A DNA stretch of 64,000 nucleotides, from positions 1 through 64,000 of the forward strand of contig CAZOJQ010000001.1 in assembly GCA_964580185.1 (NCBI GenBank), read 5' to 3'. The translations under genes were made by a program, and so were the position numbers. Shown here piece after piece: positions 1 to 8,556 of this stretch. Under the pieces are notes generated by a model that worked only from the letters and a program-made list of their open reading frames with translations, was not told the DNA's origin and ran no database searches. Position 1 is the stretch's first letter. Each line of letters begins with the position of its first letter. The stretch is from CAYWWY01 sp964580185. Its GTDB lineage: Bacteria > Thermotogota > Thermotogae > MWEM01.

Positions 1-38
1 TGCAATAGTCTGACGATCTATTAGAACTCACGATCATA

Positions 39-1412
39 TTGAGGGAAAATGTTTTTTGGAATGATGGAACCCCTTTCACCGTGGCTGATGTCCTATTTAC
101 AATGGAACTAGGTAGGAACCACCCTGGACTGAATATTTCAACAATCTGGACACAAGGCCTAACCGATGTCATTGCCCGAACCCACGATTCGGTTACCTTT
201 ATTTTCGATCGAGTCAACACAACCCTGCTGAACAGAATTACAGACATTTTCATCGTTCCTCGACACATATGGAAAGACGTGGAGGATCCTCTAACCTGGA
301 CAGGAAATGTTCATCCTGTCGGTACTGGTGCCTTTATGTTTGAACCGGGATCCTTTACCGAAATGTCTTTCCGAGTATCCCGAAATCCAAACTATTGGAA
401 AATGGGCGTGGATGGAAAGCCTTTGCCCTACATCGATGGCATCCATTACATCTCCACGACAAATGAACAAGTGGGTTTTAAACTTGCCCGTGGAGAATAT
501 GACTGGGCCGGATATTTTGTTGCGAATATTGATGAAGTATACGTAAAAGCAAACCCTGAACATCACAAATACTGGCTTCCAGAAGGAAACCATGTCTATC
601 TGAACCTCAACAATCTCAAAGAACCCTTCGACAATTTCAATGTTCGACGCGCCTTTAACTATGCCATCGACCGACCTGAGGTCACAAGAATTATGGCCAG
701 TGGCGCAGTACCCTCAACGGCTGCATGGGTGAAAACACCGTTCCTTCCGCTTGCAGAAAGAGCTTTACAGGAAGTAGATATCGAATATGATCCCGAATAT
801 GCGCGCGATATTCTCGAGCAAGAAGGATATCGGCTAAATTCAAGAGGAATATACGAGAAAAATGGAAAAGCGCTTTCTTTCAATCTTTACATTCCCACCG
901 GTTGGACCGATTGGATCACAGGAGCAGAAGAAGTTTCCCGCCAACTTCGAGACATTGGGGTGGAAGCCATTGTTACTCAAGCAGCATGGCCTTCTCCTTA
1001 TCTTGATAACTATCTCTATTATGGTAACTATGAAATGTGTTTTGGTATTTCCGTAACGGGCGCAGGGCCGTACTTCCAATTGGAATACATCGCCCACCCA
1101 AGAAACTGGGCACCAATTGGCGAGCGGTCGCCCAATTATTATGGCATGAGATACCAAAATGAAGAAATCGGCGTTTTGCTTGATGAATATACCCGTCAAG
1201 CCGATGAAGCCAAAAAGGATGCGATTATTGAAGAGGTTCTTTCTCTCTTCTTGGCTGACCTGCCGTCTGTTCCTATGTTCTTCAATCCTCTTTGGTTCCA
1301 ATACAACACAACGTATTTCGTTGGTTGGCCCAATGCGGATAACCCTTACTGCTTCCCCAGTCCCAACGGGATGCAAAAGATGCCGGTTCTTCTAACGATT
1401 CATTCCCGGTAA
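39..1412 (+). CDS. Peptide/nickel-type ABC transporter solute-binding protein (SBP family 5), 5' part missing or broken
   Basis: This is the extracytoplasmic binding protein of the importer encoded just downstream. The region with D-G-T-P-F-T, which in complete members lies about 100 residues into the protein, sits at the very start here, so the signal peptide and first lobe segment are missing; 457 aa compares with a usual 550-620. Family-like sequence (S-D-D-L-L-E-L) continues upstream of the TTG at 39 back to base 9, where an in-frame TAG occupies bases 6-8. Base 39 is therefore probably not the natural start. The gene is either cut by the window edge with a nonsense mutation or sequence error, or it is a decaying pseudogene. 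The rest of the frame is intact and reaches a normal C-terminus. The ligand is unknown; oligopeptides or oligosaccharides are both possible for this family. Confidence 0.75.
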   Translation: MRENVFWNDGTPFTVADVLFTMELGRNHPGLNISTIWTQGLTDVIARTHDSVTFIFDRVNTTLLNRITDIFIVPRHIWKDVEDPLTWTGNVHPVGTGAFMFEPGSFTEMSFRVSRNPNYWKMGVDGKPLPYIDGIHYISTTNEQVGFKLARGEYDWAGYFVANIDEVYVKANPEHHKYWLPEGNHVYLNLNNLKEPFDNFNVRRAFNYAIDRPEVTRIMASGAVPSTAAWVKTPFLPLAERALQEVDIEYDPEYARDILEQEGYRLNSRGIYEKNGKALSFNLYIPTGWTDWITGAEEVSRQLRDIGVEAIVTQAAWPSPYLDNYLYYGNYEMCFGISVTGAGPYFQLEYIAHPRNWAPIGERSPNYYGMRYQNEEIGVLLDEYTRQADEAKKDAIIEEVLSLFLADLPSVPMFFNPLWFQYNTTYFVGWPNADNPYCFPSPNGMQKMPVLLTIHSR

Positions 1413-1431
1413 CCTATTGTTCGAATTGATA

Positions 1432-1482
1432 AAACTCGACCGTAGAGCATTGGATTCATTTTCTCTACGGTTGGGTTTTTTT
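1432..1482 (+). terminator. Hairpin with T-run between binding-protein and permease genes
   Basis: An inverted repeat (left arm about 1432-1447 with CCGTAGAG, right arm about 1463-1478 with CTCTACGG) is followed by a run of T at 1475-1482. This is the shape of an intrinsic terminator. Its place after the binding-protein gene and before the permeases suggests partial termination, which would leave more binding-protein mRNA than transporter mRNA. Confidence 0.75.
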
Positions 1483-1515
1483 CTGTCCGGATTTTGATCC
1501 CTTCAGGAGGTTGTA

Positions 1516-2496
1516 TTGAAATACTTTGCCCGGAAAATTGGCTTGCTCTTATTCGCTATGTTCGTTGCCATAACGCTGAATTTTTTTATTCCCCGGCTAA
1601 TGCCTGGCGACCCTGCACGCGAACTGATCGATCGTATGCCGGGGATCTCTCCGGAGTCTTTGGAATCCATTCGGATTGCCTTTGGAATTGACACTGAGGA
1701 ACCGGTAATTGTGCAGTACGGGAAGTATTTGGTGCAACTTGCTCGTGGTCAATTGGGTATCTCTCTTTCGCGGTTTCCGACACCGGTATCTGATGTTCTT
1801 GCCGTTGCGATTCCCTGGACGCTGGGTTTGATTGGATTGTCGACATTCATAAGTTTCTTTGCCGGTACAATATTAGGAATAACAGTTGCTTGGAACCGAA
1901 GCCGAAAATGGGCTACCGCAGTGGTTGGCGTATTCATCTTCATCCGATCCTTCCCGTATTTCTGGCTTGGCCTTCTGTTTATCTATTTTCTTTCCTTTTT
2001 GTTACGAATCTTCCCCATCGGAGGAGCGTATGATCCCTTCGGTCCTCGACATGGATGGGCATTTATTCAATCCGTCCTCTTTCATGGATTTCTACCTGCG
2101 CTCACAATAACTGTAAGTTCATTGGGAGGGTGGATTCTGACGATGCGCAATAATATGATCAACGTCCTGGCGGAAGATTATATCACAGTTGCTCTTGCAA
2201 AGGGATTGCCTCTCAGAAGGATAAAAAACTTATATGCAGCAAAAAACGCCATCTTACCATCAATCACTAGTTTTGCCATGTCTTTGGGGTTTGTCGTTGG
2301 AGGGGGTTTGTTAACAGAAATGGTTTTTGGGTATCCTGGTGTTGGATTAATGCTCTATCAGGCCGTTCAGGCAAAAGACTATCCGATGATGCAAGCGATC
2401 TTTCTTTTTATCTCTTTAGCTGTATTAATTGCAAATTTTTTCGCTGATATAGCCATTTTAATCCTTGATCCACGTGTTCGGGATAGTGGTTCGTAA
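1516..2496 (+). CDS. dppB: Peptide/nickel-type ABC transporter permease, DppB-like
   Basis: Inner-membrane permease, 326 aa, of the DppB/OppB type with about six membrane segments. The N-terminus carries a membrane helix and the family's R-L-M-P-G-D-P element near residue 25. The ATPase-coupling EAA-like loop lies near residues 215-245 (D-Y-I-T-V-A-L-A-K-G-L), followed by a G-G-G-L-L-T-E-M-V-F-G-Y-P-G segment typical of the family. The start is TTG at 1516, chosen because AGGAGG lies at 1505-1510. It shares one base (TAATG) with the next gene, so the two are translationally coupled. It should pair with the DppC-like protein to form the channel. Confidence 0.9.
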   Translation: MKYFARKIGLLLFAMFVAITLNFFIPRLMPGDPARELIDRMPGISPESLESIRIAFGIDTEEPVIVQYGKYLVQLARGQLGISLSRFPTPVSDVLAVAIPWTLGLIGLSTFISFFAGTILGITVAWNRSRKWATAVVGVFIFIRSFPYFWLGLLFIYFLSFLLRIFPIGGAYDPFGPRHGWAFIQSVLFHGFLPALTITVSSLGGWILTMRNNMINVLAEDYITVALAKGLPLRRIKNLYAAKNAILPSITSFAMSLGFVVGGGLLTEMVFGYPGVGLMLYQAVQAKDYPMMQAIFLFISLAVLIANFFADIAILILDPRVRDSGS

Positions 2497-3473
2497 TGCT
2501 GAAGGACTTGCTCTCTCTCTTTTTGGGGAACAAAAAAGCCTTTACCGGAATTCTTCTTCTTGGTTTCTTCTTAGGAATTGCGTTGCTTGCTCCGGTTCTT
2601 GCTCCCTTTGATCCAAAAACGAATCGGATTGAGACAACTGTCCCGATCACCGAACAAAGAGATCGAATGAGAACCACAGAAAGGTACAGGATTGACGAGT
2701 TAACCGAGGTAAGTACTCTTACACAAGTAATAACTACCACTTATCATCGGACCATTCGGAGACTCCCGTTACAGGCAAAGCCTAGTTCTGATCATTGGTT
2801 AGGGACCACTCACTCCGGTCAAGACATTTTTTCGCAGTTATTATGGGGCACACAGGTTACATTAGCTGTGGGGTTGTTAACCGGATTATTCACAACGATC
2901 CTATCTTTGTCTCTGGCATTGGTTGGAGGGTTTTTTGGCGGTATCGTCGATGATACCATCTCCCTATTCACAAATGTATTCTTGGTGATCCCATCTCTGC
3001 CTCTGATGATTGTGATTGCAGCGTATATCTCAGTCCGCGGAATGATACCAATCATCCTGATTCTGGGTTTGACCAGTTGGCCTTGGCCAACAAGAGTACT
3101 CCGATCCCAGGTGATAAGCTTAAAAAACCGGGATTTTGTGAAAGTATCCAAATCTTTAGGAGAGAAACCTCTATACATTGTCTTTCGGGAAATTCTGCCT
3201 AATATGATTTCTCTCGTTATGGCATCCTTTTTCACCTCAACAATGGCTGCCATTATCGGAGCGACAACACTCGAATTCATTGGTCTAGGAAACCCCTCTG
3301 TGGTAAGCTGGGGAACGATGCTTTATTGGGCTCAAGTGAATAGCGCATTGCTCGCTGGTTCATGGTGGTGGTTCTTACCGCCTGGAATTTGCATTGCCTT
3401 GATCGGAACCTCCTTTGCCTTGATGAATTTTGCAATCGATGAGATTTCCAACCCAAAACTTCGGAAGAGATGA
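2496..3473 (+). CDS. dppC: Peptide/nickel-type ABC transporter permease, DppC-like
   Basis: Second membrane subunit of the importer, 325 aa. It has the OppC N-terminal domain: one membrane helix near residues 15-38, then a periplasmic stretch before the H-W-L-G-T-T-H-S-G-Q-D element near residue 105. That stretch (about residues 40-100) is longer than in E. coli DppC and rich in Thr, Arg and Glu; such insertions occur in permeases of several deep-branching bacteria. The EAA-like loop for ATPase contact is near residues 210-235. The gene overlaps the dppB stop by one base, and its own stop at 3471-3473 is followed five bases later by the next start. Confidence 0.9.
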   Translation: MLKDLLSLFLGNKKAFTGILLLGFFLGIALLAPVLAPFDPKTNRIETTVPITEQRDRMRTTERYRIDELTEVSTLTQVITTTYHRTIRRLPLQAKPSSDHWLGTTHSGQDIFSQLLWGTQVTLAVGLLTGLFTTILSLSLALVGGFFGGIVDDTISLFTNVFLVIPSLPLMIVIAAYISVRGMIPIILILGLTSWPWPTRVLRSQVISLKNRDFVKVSKSLGEKPLYIVFREILPNMISLVMASFFTSTMAAIIGATTLEFIGLGNPSVVSWGTMLYWAQVNSALLAGSWWWFLPPGICIALIGTSFALMNFAIDEISNPKLRKR

Positions 3474-3477
3474 TGAG

Positions 3478-4464
3478 ATGAATACAGAAAATAGGATTGT
3501 TCTTGAATGTCAGAATCTTGTTGCTGGATATGAGTTGAAAACCGGGTTTGTGCACGCAGTAGATCATGTTAGCTTTGCTCTGAAAAAAGGAGAGTTTATG
3601 GGCATTGCAGGAGAATCTGGTTGTGGGAAAACCACTCTTGCGTACGCTGTAATGCGATTATTCAGGGACAACGCCAAAATCCGGAACGGCAAAATCCTTT
3701 TTTTGGGAACGGATATAACTACGTTACCCGAGGAGAAAATAAAAAAAGTGCGATGGACTCAGATTTCTATGGTTTTTCAATCGGCTATGAACGCGCTGAA
3801 TCCTGTGCTCACTGTTGGACAACAACTTACCGACGCTTACTTTGCCCACAAGGCTCCCAATCCGAACCAAGCAAGAAAACGCGCATTGGAAGTCCTGAAA
3901 CTAGTTGACATCCCTCCGGACCGATACAATGCCTACCCCCATCAACTTTCAGGAGGCATGAAGCAGCGGGTAATGATCGCCATGGCAATGATTCTTCAAC
4001 CAGAGGTTATCATTATGGATGAACCAACGACAGCATTGGATGTAGTTGTTCAGAGAACCATAATTGAGAAGATTCAGCAATTACGCCAGGAATTTCAGTT
4101 TTCAGTCATTTTCATCACACATGATTTGTCTCTGCTTGTGGAAATAAGCGACAGACTAGCCATCATGTACGCCGGCAGAATTGTAGAATCAGGACCTGCG
4201 GCTTTCTTATTTTCCCAACCACTCCATCCCTACACCAAAGGGTTGATGAACTCGTTTCCTTCATTGACAGGCGAGATCATCCGCATGGGAGGGATTGAAG
4301 GAAAACCACCCGATCTTCTGAACCCTCCAAAGGGATGTCGATTCCATCCTCGATGCAAACAGAGCCAAGAAAGGTGCTTGCAGCAAGACCCGGAATTAAT
4401 AGAAGCAACTCAAGAGCATTGGGTTGCTTGTCATTATCCAAACAGGAACAATCCGTATGAGTAA
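3478..4464 (+). CDS. dppD: Peptide/nickel-type ABC transporter ATPase, DppD-like
   Basis: Cytoplasmic ATPase subunit, about 328 aa. Walker A is G-E-S-G-C-G-K-T-T, the signature is L-S-G-G-M-K-Q-R and Walker B is I-I-M-D-E-P, followed by the switch histidine in T-H-D-L. The C-terminal oligopeptide-transporter extension ends with G-C-R-F-H-P-R-C and further cysteines; some Dpp/Opp ATPases bind an iron-sulfur cluster with such residues, so that is possible here. The reading frame is open from 3430, inside dppC, but ATG 3478 gives M-N-T-E-N-R and matches the normal N-terminus. It overlaps dppF by eight bases. Confidence 0.92.
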   Translation: MNTENRIVLECQNLVAGYELKTGFVHAVDHVSFALKKGEFMGIAGESGCGKTTLAYAVMRLFRDNAKIRNGKILFLGTDITTLPEEKIKKVRWTQISMVFQSAMNALNPVLTVGQQLTDAYFAHKAPNPNQARKRALEVLKLVDIPPDRYNAYPHQLSGGMKQRVMIAMAMILQPEVIIMDEPTTALDVVVQRTIIEKIQQLRQEFQFSVIFITHDLSLLVEISDRLAIMYAGRIVESGPAAFLFSQPLHPYTKGLMNSFPSLTGEIIRMGGIEGKPPDLLNPPKGCRFHPRCKQSQERCLQQDPELIEATQEHWVACHYPNRNNPYE

Positions 4465-5425
4465 ACACGTTTTGGATCTTGTAGAGGTCACCAAACATTT
4501 CCCAGTCCACTCGTTCCGCAAGTTTGGAGAAGTCGTTCATGCAATGGATCGGATTTCCTTTGAGTTATACAAAGGAGAAATTCTGGCGCTTGTAGGAGAA
4601 TCAGGCAGCGGGAAAACAACAACTGCAAGCGTAATCGCGCGACTATACCCGCCTACTTCCGGTGTGATCAAAATTGATGAACAGAAAATTGCAGAACGAA
4701 TGACTAGAAAAGAACTCCTTCGATATCGAAAACAAGTGCAAATGATCTTCCAAGATCCTTTTGGTGCATTAAACCCGACACAAACGATCGAACACATATT
4801 GACTCGCCCCTTTATTATCCATCGGATGATTGGAAATAAAAGGCAATTGACCGAACGTTTGGATGGTCTATTATGCAGTGTTGGTCTTGAACCCCCCAAG
4901 CAATTCTTGACTAAGTTCCCCCATGAGTTATCGGGAGGTCAGCGGCAAAGGGTCAATATCGCTCGAACTTTCTCTGTCAATCCTGAAATCGTGTTGGCCG
5001 ACGAACCGACTTCGATGTTAGATGTCTCTATCCGTATGAGTATAATGAATATGATGCTCGCCCTTCAGGAAAGCATGAAAGTGAGTTACCTTTATATCAC
5101 ACATGACCTTGCAGGCGCACGATATATGGCAAACCGGATTGCTGTCATGTACGCAGGTATGATTATGGAGATCGGTCCTTCGGACGAAATCATCCAAAAT
5201 TCGTACCATCCGTATACGCAACTTCTTAAATCCGCGGCTCCTTCCCCTGAAGAAGGTCTTGGGCGGAAGCGCCTTACAACCAAGGGAGACATCCCTTCTC
5301 TGATTCATCCTCCAAATGGCTGTCGATTCCATCCCCGATGCCCCTTTGCGCAGGATATTTGTTCAACAACTATTCTACCGATGAAACGAGTGAACCCAAA
5401 TCATTATGGACGATGCATTTTATAA
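4457..5425 (+). CDS. dppF: Peptide/nickel-type ABC transporter ATPase, DppF-like
   Basis: Second ATPase subunit, about 322 aa, pairing with the DppD-like protein. It carries Walker A G-E-S-G-S-G-K-T-T, the signature L-S-G-G-Q-R-Q-R and Walker B V-L-A-D-E-P-T, then the C-terminal oligopeptide-transporter extension with G-C-R-F-H-P-R-C-P and a later Cys. I chose ATG 4457 (M-S-K-H-V-L), which overlaps the end of dppD, rather than the upstream ATG at 4424 because it gives the family's usual N-terminus and follows AGGAA. The last 20 bases overlap rsmH, so the transport genes and the cell-wall/RNA group may share a transcript. Confidence 0.92.
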   Translation: MSKHVLDLVEVTKHFPVHSFRKFGEVVHAMDRISFELYKGEILALVGESGSGKTTTASVIARLYPPTSGVIKIDEQKIAERMTRKELLRYRKQVQMIFQDPFGALNPTQTIEHILTRPFIIHRMIGNKRQLTERLDGLLCSVGLEPPKQFLTKFPHELSGGQRQRVNIARTFSVNPEIVLADEPTSMLDVSIRMSIMNMMLALQESMKVSYLYITHDLAGARYMANRIAVMYAGMIMEIGPSDEIIQNSYHPYTQLLKSAAPSPEEGLGRKRLTTKGDIPSLIHPPNGCRFHPRCPFAQDICSTTILPMKRVNPNHYGRCIL

Positions 5426-6323
5426 ATCGCAGGGGGTAACAGGCAGGGTTCATCAATCTGTTATGGTTGATGAGGTAATCCGATACCTCATTACTGACCC
5501 AATGGGGACATATCTAGATTGCACCTTCGGTGAAGGAGGCCATTCTCTCCATATTCTCCAACACCTAAACTCTGATCGCGGGAAAGTAATCGGGATCGAT
5601 AAAGACGTCGAAATCTTACGGTTCGGAGAACAACGGATAAAGGCCTACGCAGCACAAACCCATTTGTTTAAAGCAAACTATACCGATATGGATTTGGTGC
5701 TAAAAGGGTTCGGAATCACCAAAGTCCATGGAATTCTTTTTGATCTGGGTGTTTCATCCTATCAACTCGACGTTGAGGATCGAGGCTTTTCGTATCGAAA
5801 TGAAGGTCCTTTGGACATGAGAATGGATACTCAGACGAGTCAGAATGCAGCCCAAATCCTCAACCAACTCCCTCAAAAGGAAATCGAAGAAATCTTACGA
5901 ACCTACGGAGAAGAACCTTTTTCTCGTTCGATCTCTCGGAAGATCGTCGAAATGCGGCCATTGCATTCGACACTCGATTTGGTCCAATGCGTTCAGAACG
6001 CAATTCCTTTTCGCGTTCGAAAAAAAATGAAAAAGCATTTTGCCACAAGGACTTTTCAGGCGATTCGGATATTCTTGAACCATGAATTGGAGGAGCTTTC
6101 AAACGGATTAGAAAAAAGTTTGAAAATCTTGGACAAAGGTGGTAGAATAGTAGTAATTTCGTTTCACTCCCTTGAAGACCGAATTGTAAAGCATTTTTTT
6201 CGGGATAACGAAGGACAGGCTTTAAAAATCCTCACACCCAAACCAATTCAGCCCGAAGAAACGGAAAAGAAGAGGAATCCTCGATCCCGGAGTGCAAAGT
6301 TGAGAGCTGCTGAAAGGGTTTAG
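5406..6323 (+). CDS. rsmH: 16S rRNA (cytosine(1402)-N(4))-methyltransferase RsmH
   Basis: SAM-dependent methyltransferase (old name MraW) that makes N4-methyl-C1402 in the 16S rRNA decoding centre. At 305 aa it has the normal length. It shows the H-Q-S-V-M-V-D-E-V N-terminal element, the SAM-binding D-C-T-F-G-E-G-G-H-S motif near residue 40, G-I-L-F-D-L-G-V-S-S near residue 110 and the late I-S-F-H-S-L-E-D-R motif. As in many bacteria it precedes ftsL and a division penicillin-binding protein. No strong Shine-Dalgarno is seen before ATG 5406, which overlaps dppF by 20 bases, so coupling or a slightly later start is possible. Confidence 0.95.
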   Translation: MDDAFYKSQGVTGRVHQSVMVDEVIRYLITDPMGTYLDCTFGEGGHSLHILQHLNSDRGKVIGIDKDVEILRFGEQRIKAYAAQTHLFKANYTDMDLVLKGFGITKVHGILFDLGVSSYQLDVEDRGFSYRNEGPLDMRMDTQTSQNAAQILNQLPQKEIEEILRTYGEEPFSRSISRKIVEMRPLHSTLDLVQCVQNAIPFRVRKKMKKHFATRTFQAIRIFLNHELEELSNGLEKSLKILDKGGRIVVISFHSLEDRIVKHFFRDNEGQALKILTPKPIQPEETEKKRNPRSRSAKLRAAERV

Positions 6324-6374
6324 CATTAGGTCTTCGGGTTTTAATCGTATCTTTTCTTTTCTGGGGGGAGCAAC

Positions 6375-6707
6375 ATGGATGAAAAAGAACTGGATCAATT
6401 GAAAACCAATACGTTGGGAACGATCGTACAACCACTCGAGCAAACCAGACCCATTTCCCGTGAACGGTTTGGAGAAATTATCCAAACTGCTTTCCGTATC
6501 GGATTACTCACCATCCTTCTGTTTGGTGCGTTTTTCTTCCCTTTTATGATCGGGATGGAAATCACCCATATGAGAGACGAAACGTCTCGAATGCAAGTGG
6601 AAATGGTTACCCTTGAAAAAAAGATTCAGGAGTATAATCAAAGAATAGCGATTTACGGAGATAGACTGCAAATATCCCAAAACAAATCCGAGAAGGGAAA
6701 TCAGTGA
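6375..6707 (+). CDS. ftsL: FtsL/DivIC-like small bitopic cell-division protein
   Basis: A 110-aa protein with a cytoplasmic N-terminus of about 40 residues, one membrane helix (about residues 42-62) and an external coiled-coil-like segment (about 64-95) rich in Glu, Lys and Met. That layout and the place between rsmH and a class B penicillin-binding protein are those of FtsL, the division scaffold that recruits FtsI/FtsW. Sequence identity in this family is low, so the name rests on topology and context. The ribosome-binding site is an unusual run of six G (6363-6368). Its stop overlaps the GTG start of the next gene. Confidence 0.75.
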   Translation: MDEKELDQLKTNTLGTIVQPLEQTRPISRERFGEIIQTAFRIGLLTILLFGAFFFPFMIGMEITHMRDETSRMQVEMVTLEKKIQEYNQRIAIYGDRLQISQNKSEKGNQ

Positions 6708-8527
6708 GTGTTCCAAGAGTCAGGCTGATTACTCTTCTTTTTTTATGTGCGATTGTTGTTCTTCTCGGAAGAAGCTTGTTCCTTACCCTTCAAGGGGATC
6801 CGATTTCGTCGATCCCCATTTCTCGTGTTCAAATCTACCCCTCGCGAGGGCTTATTCTCGACAATTCTGGAATCCCTCTGGTTGAGAACCATCGTCGGTA
6901 CTTTTACTATTTTGACTGCGGATTCTTCCGAACCTTGATCGATCAAAAAAGAGTCAATGTGGATGAAGTCATCGAACAAATCGTCGCGGTCTTCTCTATG
7001 GACCGAATGCTCTTTCTAGAACAATACCCCCGCTCTAGCTTCATCCTTTTGGGGGTTTTCGATCAAGAAATTAGGGGCATTGAACGGCCGCTATCCCTTT
7101 TCGTGTCTTTGGATCAACGAAGCGCCCGAACAGTCTTATACCCTGAGCTGGCTCAAATCATCGGTCGAGTCGATACATATGGTGCTGGGCTGAGTGGTAT
7201 CGAGCTTCAGATGGATTCCATCCTTTCCCCGAATAGTATTGGTCTTGTAGACTATGAACGAATGGGTTCTTATCAAAGATATGGCCGGATTACTGATATT
7301 CAGCCCTCTACTGACGGAGAAGATATCCATTTGAGCATTTCTTTGGTTCTTCAGCAAATTCTTGCAGAACGAATCGAAGAGGCAAAGCTTCAGTACCAAG
7401 CAAAAGAAGCCTCGGGTTTGATTATCGAAACATCCACAGGAAAAGTCCGCGCTCTATACTCAACCATGGGATGGAATTCCTTAATCATGAATATCTACGA
7501 AATTGGATCTGCCATCAAACCCCTTTTTTTTGGTATGGCAATGAAATATGGAGTGCTTGATTTCGAGAAAGAGTACCGTTGTACAGGGAAAATCCAACCT
7601 TTCCCCGATCTCCATTATACAATTTCCGATACGTATGCACACGGAGTTCTGGGGGTGACTGAAGGCCTCGCTCATTCGTGCAATGTGGTAACGATCGAAA
7701 TCGCGAAACTACTGATGGAAGAACTGGGTGATTGGACCATTTTTCATGAGCTGCAACGAATGGGGTTTGGTTCGAAAACTGGAATCGAGCTTCCTGGAGA
7801 AGTAGTGGGTATTCTCCATCGCCCGAACGACTGGAATCGGCTTACGGGAGTTCAAATGTCAATCGGATATGGTTTGGCTATGACACAACTCCAGCTGGTT
7901 ATGGCGATTAATGCCATTGCAAATGATGGGATGTACATTAGTCCAACTGTTCTTGAACAACGAATTAATCCGATTCAGGAGCGACTCGTATTCCAACCCA
8001 CTGTAAACAAAATCCTTACCGATATGATGGTCGAAGTAGTTGAATCAGGAACCGGAAAACTTGCCAAGATTCGCGGCCTTCCTATTGCTGGGAAGACGGG
8101 AACTGCAACAAAGCCCCTACCTGGGGGAGGGGGTTACTCCAGTGATCGGTTTATGTCTTCTTTCATCGGTTTTTTTCCGGCAGATGATCCCGTTTATACA
8201 ATCTTGGTTTCATTGGACGAACCCCAAGGAAGTCTTTACTATAGTTCGGATATCGCGGCGCCTGTTTTTCAGAAAATTGTCTATGATGTAATCGATGCGT
8301 TAAAAGATCCAGATCATCAATCCCCAGAACCTTTGATTTATCGATCATGGAACATGCCGAGTTTCATAGGACTCACGGTAAAAGATGTTTTGGACTTGTG
8401 TAGCGATTTAGGAATCGATCTTTCAAAAATTTCTGTTGTCGGAAGCGGACTGGTTAAACAGCAATACCCGGCTCCTGAAACTCCGATTGAGTGGGTGGAT
8501 GAAGTAATCGTACACTTGGGTAAGTAG
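6704..8527 (+). CDS. ftsI: Penicillin-binding protein, FtsI/PBP2-type transpeptidase with C-terminal PASTA domain
   Basis: Class B penicillin-binding protein of 607 aa that cross-links septal peptidoglycan. It has an N-terminal membrane anchor (about residues 8-28), a dimerisation domain and a transpeptidase domain with S-A-I-K (serine 269, lysine 272), S-C-N (325-327) and K-T-G (464-466). The last 60 residues (M-P-S-F-I-G-L-T-V-K-D-V onward) read as one PASTA domain, as in monoderm PBP2x/SpoVD and in deep-branching diderm homologues. The GTG start at 6704 overlaps the ftsL-like stop. Placement after rsmH and ftsL favours a division role over elongation. Confidence 0.9.
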   Translation: MSVPRVRLITLLFLCAIVVLLGRSLFLTLQGDPISSIPISRVQIYPSRGLILDNSGIPLVENHRRYFYYFDCGFFRTLIDQKRVNVDEVIEQIVAVFSMDRMLFLEQYPRSSFILLGVFDQEIRGIERPLSLFVSLDQRSARTVLYPELAQIIGRVDTYGAGLSGIELQMDSILSPNSIGLVDYERMGSYQRYGRITDIQPSTDGEDIHLSISLVLQQILAERIEEAKLQYQAKEASGLIIETSTGKVRALYSTMGWNSLIMNIYEIGSAIKPLFFGMAMKYGVLDFEKEYRCTGKIQPFPDLHYTISDTYAHGVLGVTEGLAHSCNVVTIEIAKLLMEELGDWTIFHELQRMGFGSKTGIELPGEVVGILHRPNDWNRLTGVQMSIGYGLAMTQLQLVMAINAIANDGMYISPTVLEQRINPIQERLVFQPTVNKILTDMMVEVVESGTGKLAKIRGLPIAGKTGTATKPLPGGGGYSSDRFMSSFIGFFPADDPVYTILVSLDEPQGSLYYSSDIAAPVFQKIVYDVIDALKDPDHQSPEPLIYRSWNMPSFIGLTVKDVLDLCSDLGIDLSKISVVGSGLVKQQYPAPETPIEWVDEVIVHLGK

Positions 8528-8556
8528 ACCATATACCCAGAAATACTGGGGGGGTT

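Noticed and set aside
840..1376. Long open frame on the minus strand across the binding-protein gene
   Set aside because: It is antisense to a well-conserved coding region, lacks a ribosome-binding site and has no recognisable product; many similar antisense frames occur in this window because of codon use.
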